From Lates calcarifer (Eukaryota; Chordata; Actinopteri; Centropomidae): DNA of 64,000 nucleotides. The notes under the pieces were generated by a model, which was given only the letters and a program-made list of their open reading frames with translations, was not told where the DNA came from and made no database searches. Of this stretch, positions 14,473 through 25,900 are shown one piece after another (the stretch's first letter is position 1; the number at the start of each line of letters is the position of its first letter). Location of the stretch: NCBI RefSeq assembly GCF_001640805.2, contig NC_066838.1, positions 4,241,101 to 4,305,100 on the forward strand, written 5' to 3'. The translations under genes were made by a program, and so were the position numbers.

Positions 14473-14538
14473 ATCATCTAATTCTTGGCAAGACAGAGAA
14501 AGAGTGCATTCCCCAAAATGCTGAACTATTCCTTTAAG
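14473..14538. mobile_element. Solo end of the same MITE family seen in the p38 intron
   Basis: The segment ends CCAAAATGCTGAACTATTCC TTTAAG, which matches the right end of the element at 51784 (CCAAAATGTTGAACTATTCC). Its inner part (TCTTGGCAAGA) resembles the subterminal part of that family. No partner end was found to the left, so this is a truncated copy. Confidence 0.45.
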
Positions 14539-15393
14539 AAGACAAGGGCAAACTGCATTCCTGGAAGCTTACTCTGTTTGTTGGGAAGAGTTTTCAACTG
14601 CATCCAGGGAAACTTGTAGTCAAACCTGTCCTGGTGTGTATTTCAATATGTAAAACAGCTGAGGGAGGGTTGTGGTGCTACACTGTATTATGGAGGTGAA
14701 TGATCAAGTGAGAACTAGCAGAAGTGTACATGGATTTAGTGAAGGTGAAAATAATCAAACTTTTCTGAGCAAACATGCCACAAAAGAAACTCTTGTCAAA
14801 CTAATAGAGAGAACGGTGAAGGAGAAGAAAATGATGTCAGAATAGATAAAGTTACCAAAGTGACCAAATTTACTATAATCAGTTAAACAGCACTGCATCG
14901 CACTCTACATTCCATGTTCTTTGTTGAGTGTTCCATAAGGAAATGAGCAGGACCTCCCTTCTTACACACACACAAACCTTACCACTGAATTATAAACACA
15001 CCTTAATTGACAGATGTAAACCAGCGTTAATGTGTAATAACAAGTGAACTTCTTATCAACCACTCACCAACCAACCCACCCCCGCTCACACACACACACA
15101 CTGCACTTTTTTGAGCCATAGCTGCTACTGAATTTAAATGATTATTCTAAAAATTTGATCAGACCCACAGATCGTACGTGTTGAGTCGGTTGCAGTGTGT
15201 TTGAATGATTTTACCTGGAGACACACACGGAGAGGAGATTAGAACTGCTGACAGTCCTCTCAAAGCCCAAGGTTTTCTCTAGCAACACAGAGGAGCCTGT
15301 AGAAAGACCAGGTAATGGTTTTGAGTGACTGGACAATGTGTCATACAAGTGTAATGTTACAGCCCTGCCTCCCTCTCTCACCCAGCCCTGCAG

Positions 15394-15441
15394 CCAATCG
15401 CAGCTCAGCCCAGGCCCCTCCCACATCATCAGGCTTTAAAA
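15394..15441 (+). promoter_or_regulatory. Core promoter of the krt8-like gene (CCAAT, CCCCTCCCAC, TATA-like)
   Basis: Seen directly: a CCAAT box at 15394-15398, a GC/KLF-like CCCCTCCCAC at 15415-15424 and a TATA-like CTTTAAAA at 15434-15441. The initiation codon is about 140 bp downstream, giving an inferred start of transcription near 15465 and a 5' UTR of about 115 nt. This arrangement is usual for simple-epithelial keratins. The exact start site is inferred. Confidence 0.6.
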
Positions 15442-15580
15442 CTCCTCAGTAGTTTCTTTCTTTCCTATCCACTCTGGTCTCTCCCCTCTGCCTGCCTGCC
15501 TTGCCAACCGAGTCATTCGGTCTGACCTTCCCAGGCTCATTTCATCCAAAAGAAAAAAAAAATCTACTCCAGATTTCAGA

Positions 15581-16565
15581 ATGACCTCCAGCATTAAGAC
15601 CACTTCTTACAGTTTGAGGAGCTCTTCTGGCCCACGGAGCTTCAGCAGCAGCTCTTATGCTGGACCAGGCGGTATCACCTCCCGCAAGAGCTACAATGTC
15701 AAGACTTCCTATGGAGTCAGCAGGGGCTATGGAGGAGCTGGCATCACCAGTAGCTCTGCCTATGGCCTGGGCTCAAGCATGGGTGGTGTAGGAATGGGTA
15801 TGGGTATGGGTATGGGTGGTGGCATGGTTGCTCAGGCCCCCATCACTGCTGTAACTGTGAACAAGAGTCTGCTGGCCCCCCTGAACCTCGAGATTGACCC
15901 CACCATCCAGGCCGTCCGCACCCAGGAGAAGGAGCAGATCAAGAGTCTCAACAACCGCTTCGCTTCCTTCATTGACAAGGTAACAGAGGGCAGATACATA
16001 TGTGGGTGTGTGTGTGTGTACGTGTGTGTGTGTGTGTGTGTGTCAAAAAAAGTCTGGTTACCCAGGCACTAGTCTTTGCTTTATTCATCTCTTCAGTGAT
16101 ACAGAAATTGCTTTAGTCGGGTGGAAAGCTCAGTCACAGCATAGTCAAAAAATGTGTCAGGGCTGTGACATTGTTATGCAATATTTGAAATAGCGGTCCA
16201 TATGTTTGCCACATGTTCTGTAATGCTGATTTCCTCACTTTTGCTGTGCAGAGAAAGTTGATTTATTCCCCTCTCTGCTTTCGTCACCTACCACAAATGC
16301 AGTCATGGCAGAAAAGAATGAATGTGTCCCAACTTTAGGGTTATGCTCTTTATCTTTTGGCTCTAGTTGCCCTTTTATAGTGATGAAAAACAGACGTGCA
16401 GAAAGGAGAAACTGAGAAAGACAAAGGGGGGGGTGGGAGGGCAGAAAGCTAAGGGTGTGTCAGGGCAGAGCTCAGGGCTTGTGATACGAGTTACCTTGGG
16501 ACTGGTCCCTCCCTTACATGGGGTGTGGCTCTTTCTACAGCCCTGGTGGCCCCCACCCCTCCCAA

Positions 16566-16601
<36 letters not shown>

Positions 16602-19600
16602 CTGAGTGCTATTGTTGCCTTAATAATAATATCTTCTTTCACAGTGATACATTTTATAAGGAGTGTCCATTGGGTGTATGAATAGACCGACTTTTAATCA
16701 TTCAAACTGGCATTAAAGTCCAGCATTTGTGTAACACTCAGGAGTGTTTCTGTCCTCTAAGGCCTCAGCAGCAGGTTAATATTTAAATAGGCCAGCTGGT
16801 TTCATGTTCTGGTCAATGCTAGCTGACTGGCCACATATCACCTCTCCCTCTGCCGGCGCAATGATTAAAAGAAGTTGATGTGTTGATTTTGCATACTTCA
16901 ACACAAAAAGATAAACCCTATCACCTGTTATCGCATGGTGGCAGTAAATTTTGAGGCGCTTTATTATATGTATTAACTCCAGTTCAATGAAGACCATAAG
17001 AGGTTCTTGGTTAGATGTCACCTGTAGAGTGTAATGTGTCAAGGTCTGTTGTGTCACATTATCTGCTTTCACTATCTCACTTTTACAGTTCACAAATATG
17101 CAAAGTCCCCATCTGTCCATCCTCTACCTTCACATCTTCCCTCCTCCTCTTTTCAGCTTCTAAATGGTCTTCACTTCACCGCCCCCTCACTTTCTACTCT
17201 CGTCTCTTCCCTCATCACACCTGTAAACGTTAAATATTTACTTTTCTCCATTTGCCTGTGGACGCAACTTGGCCTCAGCTCCTTTCTCTCCCTCTCTCTG
17301 TGTTTGTCTTCTCTGGCCGCGAACCTCACTCTGCAAAAACAGGAAGACATGGAAGGAGAGGGGTTAACTAGCTCTATTCCTCCATCACTGGCTTTTTCCA
17401 ACCTTGTCTTGTTCTCCCTCCCCTCTACCCCCCTGTCAGGATGCATGTACGTCATGCAGGCCTTCCTTTGGAAAAGCACGAGCAGTCTGGAAAAACAGTC
17501 AACAGCAGCTTACAGATCACCAAAGATAGATAAGAACAACAAAGACTGTAGACGGTGAATAAATAAGAGGCATGGCGAGCTTGATGCTGGTGATTGATTA
17601 TTAGGATGTTAACTCAGAGGCCATGTTGTATCAGGGCAGAGCAGACTGCAGCTACATGAGTCTTCACAGGTGTTACAGTAACCAACTATGTAAGGCTTTG
17701 ATTCTCTGTAAAGGCTTTTTGCCCGATTGCTTACTTAGTGATTGATTGAGATTCAAGCCCTCCATTTATTCACACATTTCCTGTATTCACTTGATTTTAT
17801 AACCTTATTTTTTTTCCCTCTCTTCATTTTACTCTGGCCATCAGGTTCGCTTCCTGGAGCAGCAGAACAAAATGCTGGAGACCAAGTGGAACCTGCTGCA
17901 GGGACAGACCACCACCCGCTCCAACATTGACGCCATGTTCGAGGCCTACATCGCCAACCTACGCAGACAGCTGGACAGCCTGGGCAATGACAAGATGAAG
18001 CTGGAGGCTGACCTCCACAACATGCAGGGCCTGGTGGAGGACTTCAAGAACAAGTGAGTACAGAGGGGGCAATGGGGGCTAAAAATGAGATGTTTTATCT
18101 AGCATCAATCCTTTTCTGTCCCATAAAGAGGCCAATGGTTCATCTAAGATATTTTTTTTTTTCATTTAGAATCCACAAATTTATGTCATACATTAAATGT
18201 AATTAGATTTTTTTGTACATTTTTATCAATGTACAGCTGTTTAAGTCAGATTTGTGCTTCAAGACAGAGCACAAGACTGAGTTTATCTTTTTGTGGACTA
18301 CTCCCTACATCTGTCCATTGTCTTGCGTCATATAAACTTGAGGGAATTACAACACAGAGGAAGCATGTTTCAAACACCCATTACATTACATATGACAAAT
18401 AATAAAACTCATTTTGCAGTGTTTGGTTATCAGCCAAGCTGTCGATAGCTTTACATAAGAGGACTAGAACACGAACGTGTGCATGCTACACACATATTTG
18501 TTAGTTGTTCACAGACAAATGGAGCATATTAGCCGAGGAGCCCCCGAGGGGGGGGTGTCAGCAACACCTCTCAGACTTGGCCCTGAGTCAACAGACACAG
18601 TGTGAGGCAAATGTCCCAAAGGAGTTCATGAGTCAGGAATGGACTGCTTGTGCCTCCTAGTGTTACATCAGTGTATACACTCTCAGAACTGAATAGGAGC
18701 ATGACATGATATTTTACTGAATATTCAAAAACTGATCACAAACTCTGTTTCTCTTCCTCTCAGGTATGAAGATGAGATCAACAAGCGCACAGAGTGTGAG
18801 AATGACTTCGTCCTCATCAAGAAGGTCAGCATCATGATTTACTCAACTACAAATCTGATACACTAACCACATTTTCTTTCAGCATTTTCATATTTTTCTT
18901 TGTAAATGTAAATGTAAATCAGTTCTTTGTTCTAATAAAAGCTTTTCTTGGTCCCAGGATGTCGATGAGGCCTACATGAATAAGGTTGAGCTGGAGGCCA
19001 AGCTTGAGAGTCTGACAGATGAGATCAACTTCCTCAGGTCGATCTATGAGGAGGTACGGCACAAAATCAGCTGGGTGGTGTTGTTTGTCTCTTTATCAAT
19101 CCAGTCACAACATGCTTATGATGTTTGTAGGTCTCTCCTCTCCTGCATTCATGGTTTTTCTAAACATCTGTTGTCTCAACTCTTGCGCCATCCTTAGAAG
19201 TACATTAGCTGGACGGCTTTCCTCAGTGAGGTGGGGTTAACCAATCTCTCTCTTTTTCTGTCTTTTTCTTTTAACTTCCTTAGGAACTGCGTGAGCTCCA
19301 GAGCCAGATCAAGGACACCTCAGTCATTGTGGAGATGGACAACAGCCGCAACCTGGACATGGACGCCATTGTGGCTGAAGTCAAGGCTCAGTACGAGGAC
19401 ATCGCCAACCGCACCCGCTCCGAAGCAGAGACATGGTACAAGACCAAGGTGATTGGTGACTCTTATGAATTTTTCATTCATTGGTTCATCAGTCAGTATA
19501 TATAATATGCTCATCAAGAGGCTTTCAAGTTTGTAACATATTATTTTACTGATGTTCATTTAGTTTGAGGAGATGCAGACGTCCGCCAACAGATATGGAG

Positions 19601-20413
19601 ATGACCTGAGGGCAACCAGGTCAGAGATCGCAGACCTCAACCGCATGATCCAGAGACTGACATCAGAAATTGATGCTGTCAAGGGACAGGTATGAAAAAA
19701 GTGACATATTGAGCCATCCTATTATAGTTTATATTGCCATTCAACAATCAGGAGAATAGACAGCGTCTCATTTAAAAAAATCTTTTCCCAGCGTGCCAAC
19801 TTGGAGGCCCAGATCGCTGAGGCTGAGGAGCGTGGTGAAATGGCAGTGAGGGACGCCAAGGCCCGCATCAAGGACCTTGAAGACGCCCTGCAGAGAGCCA
19901 AACAGGACATGGCCCGCCAGATCAGAGAATACCAGGACCTGATGAACGTCAAGCTTGCTCTGGACATTGAGATCGCAACTTACAGGAAACTGCTGGAGGG
20001 AGAAGAGGACAGGCTGGCAAACGGCATCAAAGCTATCAACATCTCCCAACAAAGTAGTACGTAACCTTTACTGAAATGGCCTCAACTATTTGGATTCTGT
20101 TTTCAGCAATTCTTTCAGTTTTAATGGATTCCACAGTTTTTAAAGTTAACCGCTTTGTCCTCCCTTCCTTCTCTCAACAGCAAGCTACAGCAGTTTCCCC
20201 GTGGACTCCATGAAGAGCAGCTACTCCAGCAGCTACTCCAGTGGTTACAGCAGCGGATATGGTAGCGGATATGGCAGTGGCGTTGGTGGCTTCAGTGGCA
20301 GCAGTGCCGGCGGCTACGGCACCACCCAGAGCAAGAAGAATGTTGTTATCAAAATGATTGAGACCAAAGACGGCAGAGTGGTGTCTGAGTCCTCTGAGGT
20401 CATTGAGGATTGA
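15581..20413 (+). CDS. krt8: Type II keratin, keratin-8-like (8 coding exons, 517 aa)
   Basis: Intermediate-filament protein that forms obligate heterodimers with a type I keratin in the epithelial cytoskeleton. Exons by splice sites and frame: 15581-15979, 17845-18053, 18764-18824, 18958-19053, 19284-19448, 19564-19689, 19792-20056 and 20181-20413; they sum to 1554 bp in frame. Exons 2-6 measure 209, 61, 96, 165 and 126 bp, the fixed type II pattern. The Ser/Gly head (about residues 1-90, with a GM repeat) leads into the helix-initiation motif ([20 protein letters not shown]) across the exon 1/2 junction. The rod ends in the [12 protein letters not shown] motif. The tail holds [17 protein letters not shown] and ends [18 protein letters not shown], close to the vertebrate K8 terminus. 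There is no donor at the usual exon 7/8 boundary near 20012, so those exons are fused, as I recall for K8 genes. The exon 7 donor could be 20053 or 20056; I chose 20056 because it gives the QSTSY reading typical of fish K8. A CCAAT, KLF-like and TTTAAAA promoter lies upstream. Confidence 0.96.
15794..15817 (+). repeat. ATGGGT hexamer, four copies, in the krt8-like head
   Basis: Four exact in-frame copies encode Met-Gly dipeptides in the head domain of the keratin. Met/Gly runs at this place also occur in other fish K8 proteins. Confidence 0.85.
16001..16043. repeat. (TG)n microsatellite just inside intron 1 of the krt8-like gene
   Basis: An interrupted TG tract starts about 20 bp after the exon 1 donor. 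Length variation this close to a rather weak donor (AAG|GTAACA) could in principle affect splicing. Confidence 0.9.
16568..16598. repeat. (CA)n microsatellite in krt8-like intron 1
   Basis: An uninterrupted AC dinucleotide tract of about 15 units. Together with the TG tract at 16001 it places two complementary dinucleotide runs in one intron. Confidence 0.9.
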
Positions 20414-21003
20414 GCTGTCTAGTTAGAGGTGTAGCTACCTGTCTGCTATGATCTCCTCTGCCTCTATGGTAGTTTTATACTCACAGTTCACCCTCCACCC
20501 AAACTATTGTCATAAACAAGTCTGAAGTAAAATGTTTGCCAGCCACTCTCCAGTAGAGCCTAAATATTTTTATGAAGAAGTAAATGAACACTACCAAAGA
20601 TCTGAAAGGGACCAAAGAATTTCTGATCTGATGCCTGATGCCTTACTGTCTGTACTTAAAAAAAGAAGTTTTGTCTAAGAAAGTAAGATTTAAAAAAAAA
20701 AAAAAAACGGGCAAATTGCAAGAAACATTTCCGCAAAATCTATGCAACAGCTATTTCATAGATGACGAGCTGTTACCGTCAAAACTATGTTGCATCAAAT
20801 GGACAGTGGTGTTGTCAAAGGAATGTGAATGTACTGAAACAGTGCTTCAGTGTTGTTGGTCAACTAATGTCTTAAAATTGCCTGCTACAGTAGGTAGTGC
20901 ATGTCTTCCCTGTGCAGTATCCTGTAACTGAGACTGTTCAACCCCTTAGGAGGCTGCCCATATCATACTGTTGTCCTGAGGTGCTGTTTTTGCTACCAAA
21001 CCA

Positions 21004-21009
21004 AATAAA
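21004..21009 (+). terminator. Poly(A) signal of the krt8-like gene
   Basis: AATAAA lies 590 bp after the stop codon, with an A-run about 15 bp beyond and T/GT-rich sequence after that. This implies a 3' UTR of about 600 nt starting at 20414. The UTR itself contains an A-run near 20692-20706. Confidence 0.6.
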
Positions 21010-22872
21010 AATGTGTTTACTGAAAAAAAAGATGTCTTAGTTTTAATTTGAAATTGTTATTCAAAGAAGAGAAGAGAGAGAGCTATAATCTGGGAAGTGT
21101 CGAAAAGTGTGAAAAAGGGTTACAATAAAATGTGTTTAGTCTAATCTTTATATGTTTAACATGCAGGTATGTGAAAGTCAAAAAATAAACACTAGATTTC
21201 ATTTCAAGTCTCATTACATATTTGATTGTGGCTGAGATAGTGATGATTGGTCATGAAACCATGAGAAACATCTGTTAAATGTGGTTTCTTGTGTGATGAT
21301 GTACACAAAAAGTGTAAAATAATTAGATAGATTAAAATAAATAAGAGAGTACACCTACTGTGTTGGTGGTCACACAGTCAGGTAAGAAATGGCATTAATG
21401 GTTAAATGGTTAGTAGGCTGTCTTTCTATATTATCAATATAGCAATATTTATGGTTCGAGACACCGGGTTTAAAATGTGTATCATCCTGCAGAGAATAAA
21501 AACAAGTCCAAATATAGAACACAACTTTATACTCTGAGCATTGCCTTAGATATGTGATTGACAGATCATTGGCCTAATTAACTTGTCAAGAGCTGAAAGA
21601 GAGCTGACTGGTCGACCTCTGCAGTGTTAAACATGCAACAACTACATAGACCTTTTCCACCTCTGACAGTTCGACTTGTCTCAGGTGAAACAAATACCAT
21701 TAACAACAGCTGTGTTCTGTTTAGTTGTCCAAGTAAGCCATGGCATTCAGCCAGTAAGCACAATGCAAAGCTTTGTCTGCATTTCTCTTTAGCTGATTTA
21801 CTACAGGAGAAATTTGGGCAATTTTTTTTACCACACAATAAATCCAGTGATGAACAAAATATGTGTTTGTATATGCAGCATAGATTTAAACCAAAACTGG
21901 TTACAGAACAAACTGAGCTGCTTAACAAGACTGTACACACAGAATGGTATTCTGAGGAGCTCAGCAAATGCTGATTTTCCAAAAATATCTGGCTCTCTCT
22001 TGACGTTGCACAGTTTCCACTATTATTGTTATGTGGCGTCCCATGTTTGTATTGCCATGGTAACCTTAACCTCACTGAATTATTTTATGGCTCTTTGAGG
22101 TCATCTGTATTATTTCTATGGTATTATTTTGAAATTAGTCACAGATAATGGAAACGCCCCTCACACCCTGGCATCTGGATTTCAACAGGAAAAGTCAGAA
22201 TTATCTCTGGCTGATTTTTAACTTGACTCATTTTTGCATAACTAAATGGAACAAAGTCACATACAGTATGTGTAGTAAGAAAAGACAAAACTCTGAATTA
22301 AAGGGCCTGTATCTTTAATATTTTATCACCCATAAAATATAACCAGACAGCTTGAAATGTTGGCCCATCATTCCAACCTCTGGAATGATACAAATTTCCC
22401 ACAAGAGGTCATTTCTCCCTAAAATGTGTTATAGGTACTTACAGAAAAATTTGTTTTGAGAGGAAGACATCTTAACAAATTTCTTGGTTATTTATACACA
22501 ACTCTATCACACTCCAACAGATAAGTTATCAATGCTCTGGGGTTATGGCTGGGATTTCATAAGAACTTCTTGAATAAGAGTTAAGACAAACACACATCAC
22601 AGACACAGGCAAGAGTGAATGGAACAAATGTTAGACTTTTCCCCACCTTTTTATCAATTGTGTACCACTAGGGGGCAATATCTCACCACTTAAACTGAGT
22701 ATGCCACCTTGGAAGCCAGGATGAGTTCTTTCACAGGAGCACTGAGAGCTGATGCTGACCACATCCTCTGTGTGTGTGGTAAGGCAGAGGTAGGGTGTGA
22801 ACTAAGGTTAAATTAAGTTTAGGTCAGGTAAGGAAGCCAATGCAATGTCCTGACAAGGATATCTGTGCAAAT

Positions 22873-22910
22873 TTGTGTGTGAGTGTGTGTGTGAGAGAGA
22901 GAGAGAGAGA
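22873..22910. repeat. (GT)n(GA)n compound microsatellite
   Basis: GT units switch to about eight GA units before TCCACAGC. Intergenic, downstream of the krt8-like gene. Confidence 0.88.
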
Positions 22911-25900
22911 TCCACAGCTGGAACAGGGTATTTTTCTGGTGTGTTCAGCAGGACAACAGTAACACAAACTCAGCTGTTAGTCCAAAGTCTATACAAAGCT
23001 TGCATGGTTTTCTAGACTGAAAAGTTGTCATTAGCATTTTGTTTTGAAAAGGAGCCACTGAGGATGATGACAAGCATGTTTGTCTCAAATAAAGCCAGCC
23101 AAAAAACATGTGCTAACATTGTGGAAAAACAGGATCAATTTTGCAAACGTGCAGCAAAAAAAGTTCATAACTTGAGGAGTAATCAGTGAGACTAGCATCA
23201 GAGAACACATAACAAGTTCACTGCAAAGAGTAAATACACCACAGGGGATGCAAGAGAGATTCTAAACTGTTGAAGCCCTTGCATTAGCCTTAAACAGCTC
23301 TTTTAGAAATGCCACATCATGAGTTCAAAGTGTTTGTGTGTATGCGTGCCATTGTGTGTTTGCTTACTTGGCATACTGGTTCTGGCATACTGGTACACGT
23401 ATTGTCTCACAGAGTCCCCCTGCAGCTTCTCAGAAAGTAAGTCCTTATCCACAGTTGTGCCAGTTTACAAATGAACAAAGGAAACTATGTCTCACATCAG
23501 TAGTCAAATAGTCTACAAATTTAATGGGTTTTTCAAAAAAAAAAAATCGCCCTTTAGTGAAGAATGCTGGAAGAGGGTGGAGCTGTAATATTCAGCACTG
23601 CAGCATGTAGCAACCTGAGCGGGCAAACATTTTATGCTTTTTCACAAGGAGGCACTATTGTATTGTTAAGCTCACCAGCACCCTGGACAACATGTACTAG
23701 AGACACTTTTACATTTTGGTGTGTGATTTGGTTTATTTTAGTACAAATAAAGAAGTTTGATTAATGGGGTTTTTAGTAACTTTTAGTGTATAGCTTTCCA
23801 CTGCAGTTTCAAGATGTGCATCAGAAATTGATTAAAATAATTAAAAGACAGTCTCCTAAAAACCTAAAAGTCTGTTGATCAAAGCTACACCACATTAAGC
23901 TGCAACATTTTGCAGGGAGTACCATTCATTGTGTGTGTCATCAGATAGAGTTCCACCCAAAGTGTCATCCTCTGATGCCATAAAAGTCTGATTCATAATC
24001 ATTTACGGGCATACAGTGGGCGAGGTATGAAAAGGGAGGAGAAAGTGTTTGTCTTTTCTTTTTCTTTCATGTCCAAATCCTGAATCATGCACTGTCTGCT
24101 GGTCTTTGGACTTGTACAGATATGCAGATATTAACTCTGCCAAAAAGCACAATGCTTTAAGAAGGGCACTAGAGGACCTTATCACCAGCCAGCTTTAGTT
24201 TGATGCACAAGAGAAATGCATGATGTGAAGTTGAGATTTTGGAGGTGTGCATGTTGGCATGTCTGCAAACCTCACATAAAGATGGTTATGCACCTTCAAA
24301 TGGGTTATTGGAGTACTGTGGTCAAGCTCTCTTCAGATAGCACTTGTTTTGTCAGTGAAAAGCCTTGAACCACAACAAGTAGGTCGACAGTATTTGCAGC
24401 AATATGAATTTATCATTAGCTTATATCTTTGGATAAGTTAATATCATAAAATTGACAAACAAATCAGACACCTCCTCTTATTTTTATAACCACTGCTATA
24501 ACAGTTCACAGGGGAAGGTATCACGTTGAATGTTAGTTAAGGTAAGGCCTTTGGGATTCCTGGTTTTAGTGCACAGTGTAGTTGTTGTGTAAGAACTAAC
24601 ATAAGTGATATAATTGTTGCATACATCTTCATTGTTCAGATTTCAGAGCTATCTGTCAGCCTGGGGCAGTCCAAATAGGTGTGACTGGACCGTTCATCTG
24701 GATGCACCAGTGGGTGTGTTGGCTTCATGAACGGAATATGAGCACCCGATCAGCTTCCAACAAACGTGTGAAAAGCAAATAGATGAAAAAAAGCAAGTTG
24801 TATTATATATTCACATACTGTTACGATAGAAGATGACATGATTTATACATTGGCTTGCTGTTCCAACAACAGTCCAACAGCTCTTCAATTTGCACTCATT
24901 GTGAGATTTGTGCAGCATTTATTATATTTATTTTTTTGTTTGGTTTGGCTCACAACAGTGGTAGTAGAATAAATGATCCTTATTACCACAGTGTAAAAAT
25001 ACTCAATTAGAAGTAAAATTCCTGCATGCATGCATTCTAAGTAAGCTAAATTTTAAGACTGTAGTCCTTGAGGCTGAGGTAATCTAACTACTGTGCATTT
25101 TTGGACACGGTTGAATCATCAACTGGGCCTCAGTGGTCCCAGTAGCCCCTGCTGGTCTTTAAAAAGTAGCTTTAAGATACTAAACTAAACTTGAATCCTC
25201 ATCAGTTTCAGTATGAGCAGCTGAAATTATTTATGAGGTGTGTTACATAACAATCTCTCCAGGGGTATTTTGTTGCCCCCACACCCACTGCCCCCCACCC
25301 ATGCCTGGTTAGGCACCAGCCCCCCTGTTACCCCTGAGTCCAAATAAGTGCATAGAACTATACTGATGGAAAGATGGATTAATCTATGAATCACAAACAA
25401 TGACAAGTGTTAAAAGAACTGAAGGGCTTCTATAGTGTGTGAGGGCACAGAACAATAACCACCTCAGTACTTTCACTGTCATGTTTTAATCAGACTCACC
25501 CAACACAGTTATTACAGCTTGTGCTCTTTTCAGATTGGTGCCTGTAGGCAAGGCTTGTTTTTACCACTGCCAACAGAAAGCAGGTTCAGGCAAAGTAGAA
25601 GCATAACTCACTAAGTTTGAAACAAGTCAGGTTTGACTCCCTTTAAAAAAATGAAAGTGGCCTTTAAAGGGGTTACAGGTAGATTTAGTTCTTGTCGGAG
25701 CCTGTCTTTATGGAAACGCTCTTGGTGCAGTAGGGAGTGGTACGAAAGCCAAAAAATGATCAAAGACTGATTTTTAAAAAAAATTAATCAGTGAATAGCA
25801 GTTAATAGCAGTGAATAATACAACACACACATCCATCTTCAGCCAATTTCCATTGTGTTTACAGAGCTGCTTTTCTAATCAAAGAGGTAAAAAAACATAA

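Larger units (their letters stand above)
1..15393. other. Intergenic region upstream of the krt8-like gene
   Basis: Apart from the small items listed separately (hairpin, microsatellites, X-box-like pair, MITE end, doubtful exon) I see no coding, RNA-gene or transposon structure. Open frames here are short and lack splice context or recognisable domains. An A-run lies at 10334-10352. Confidence 0.6.

Noticed and set aside
21578..22098. Overlapping long open frames on both strands
   Set aside because: Both strands are open over the same stretch, neither has a recognisable domain or exon boundaries, and no poly(A) signal is positioned for either.
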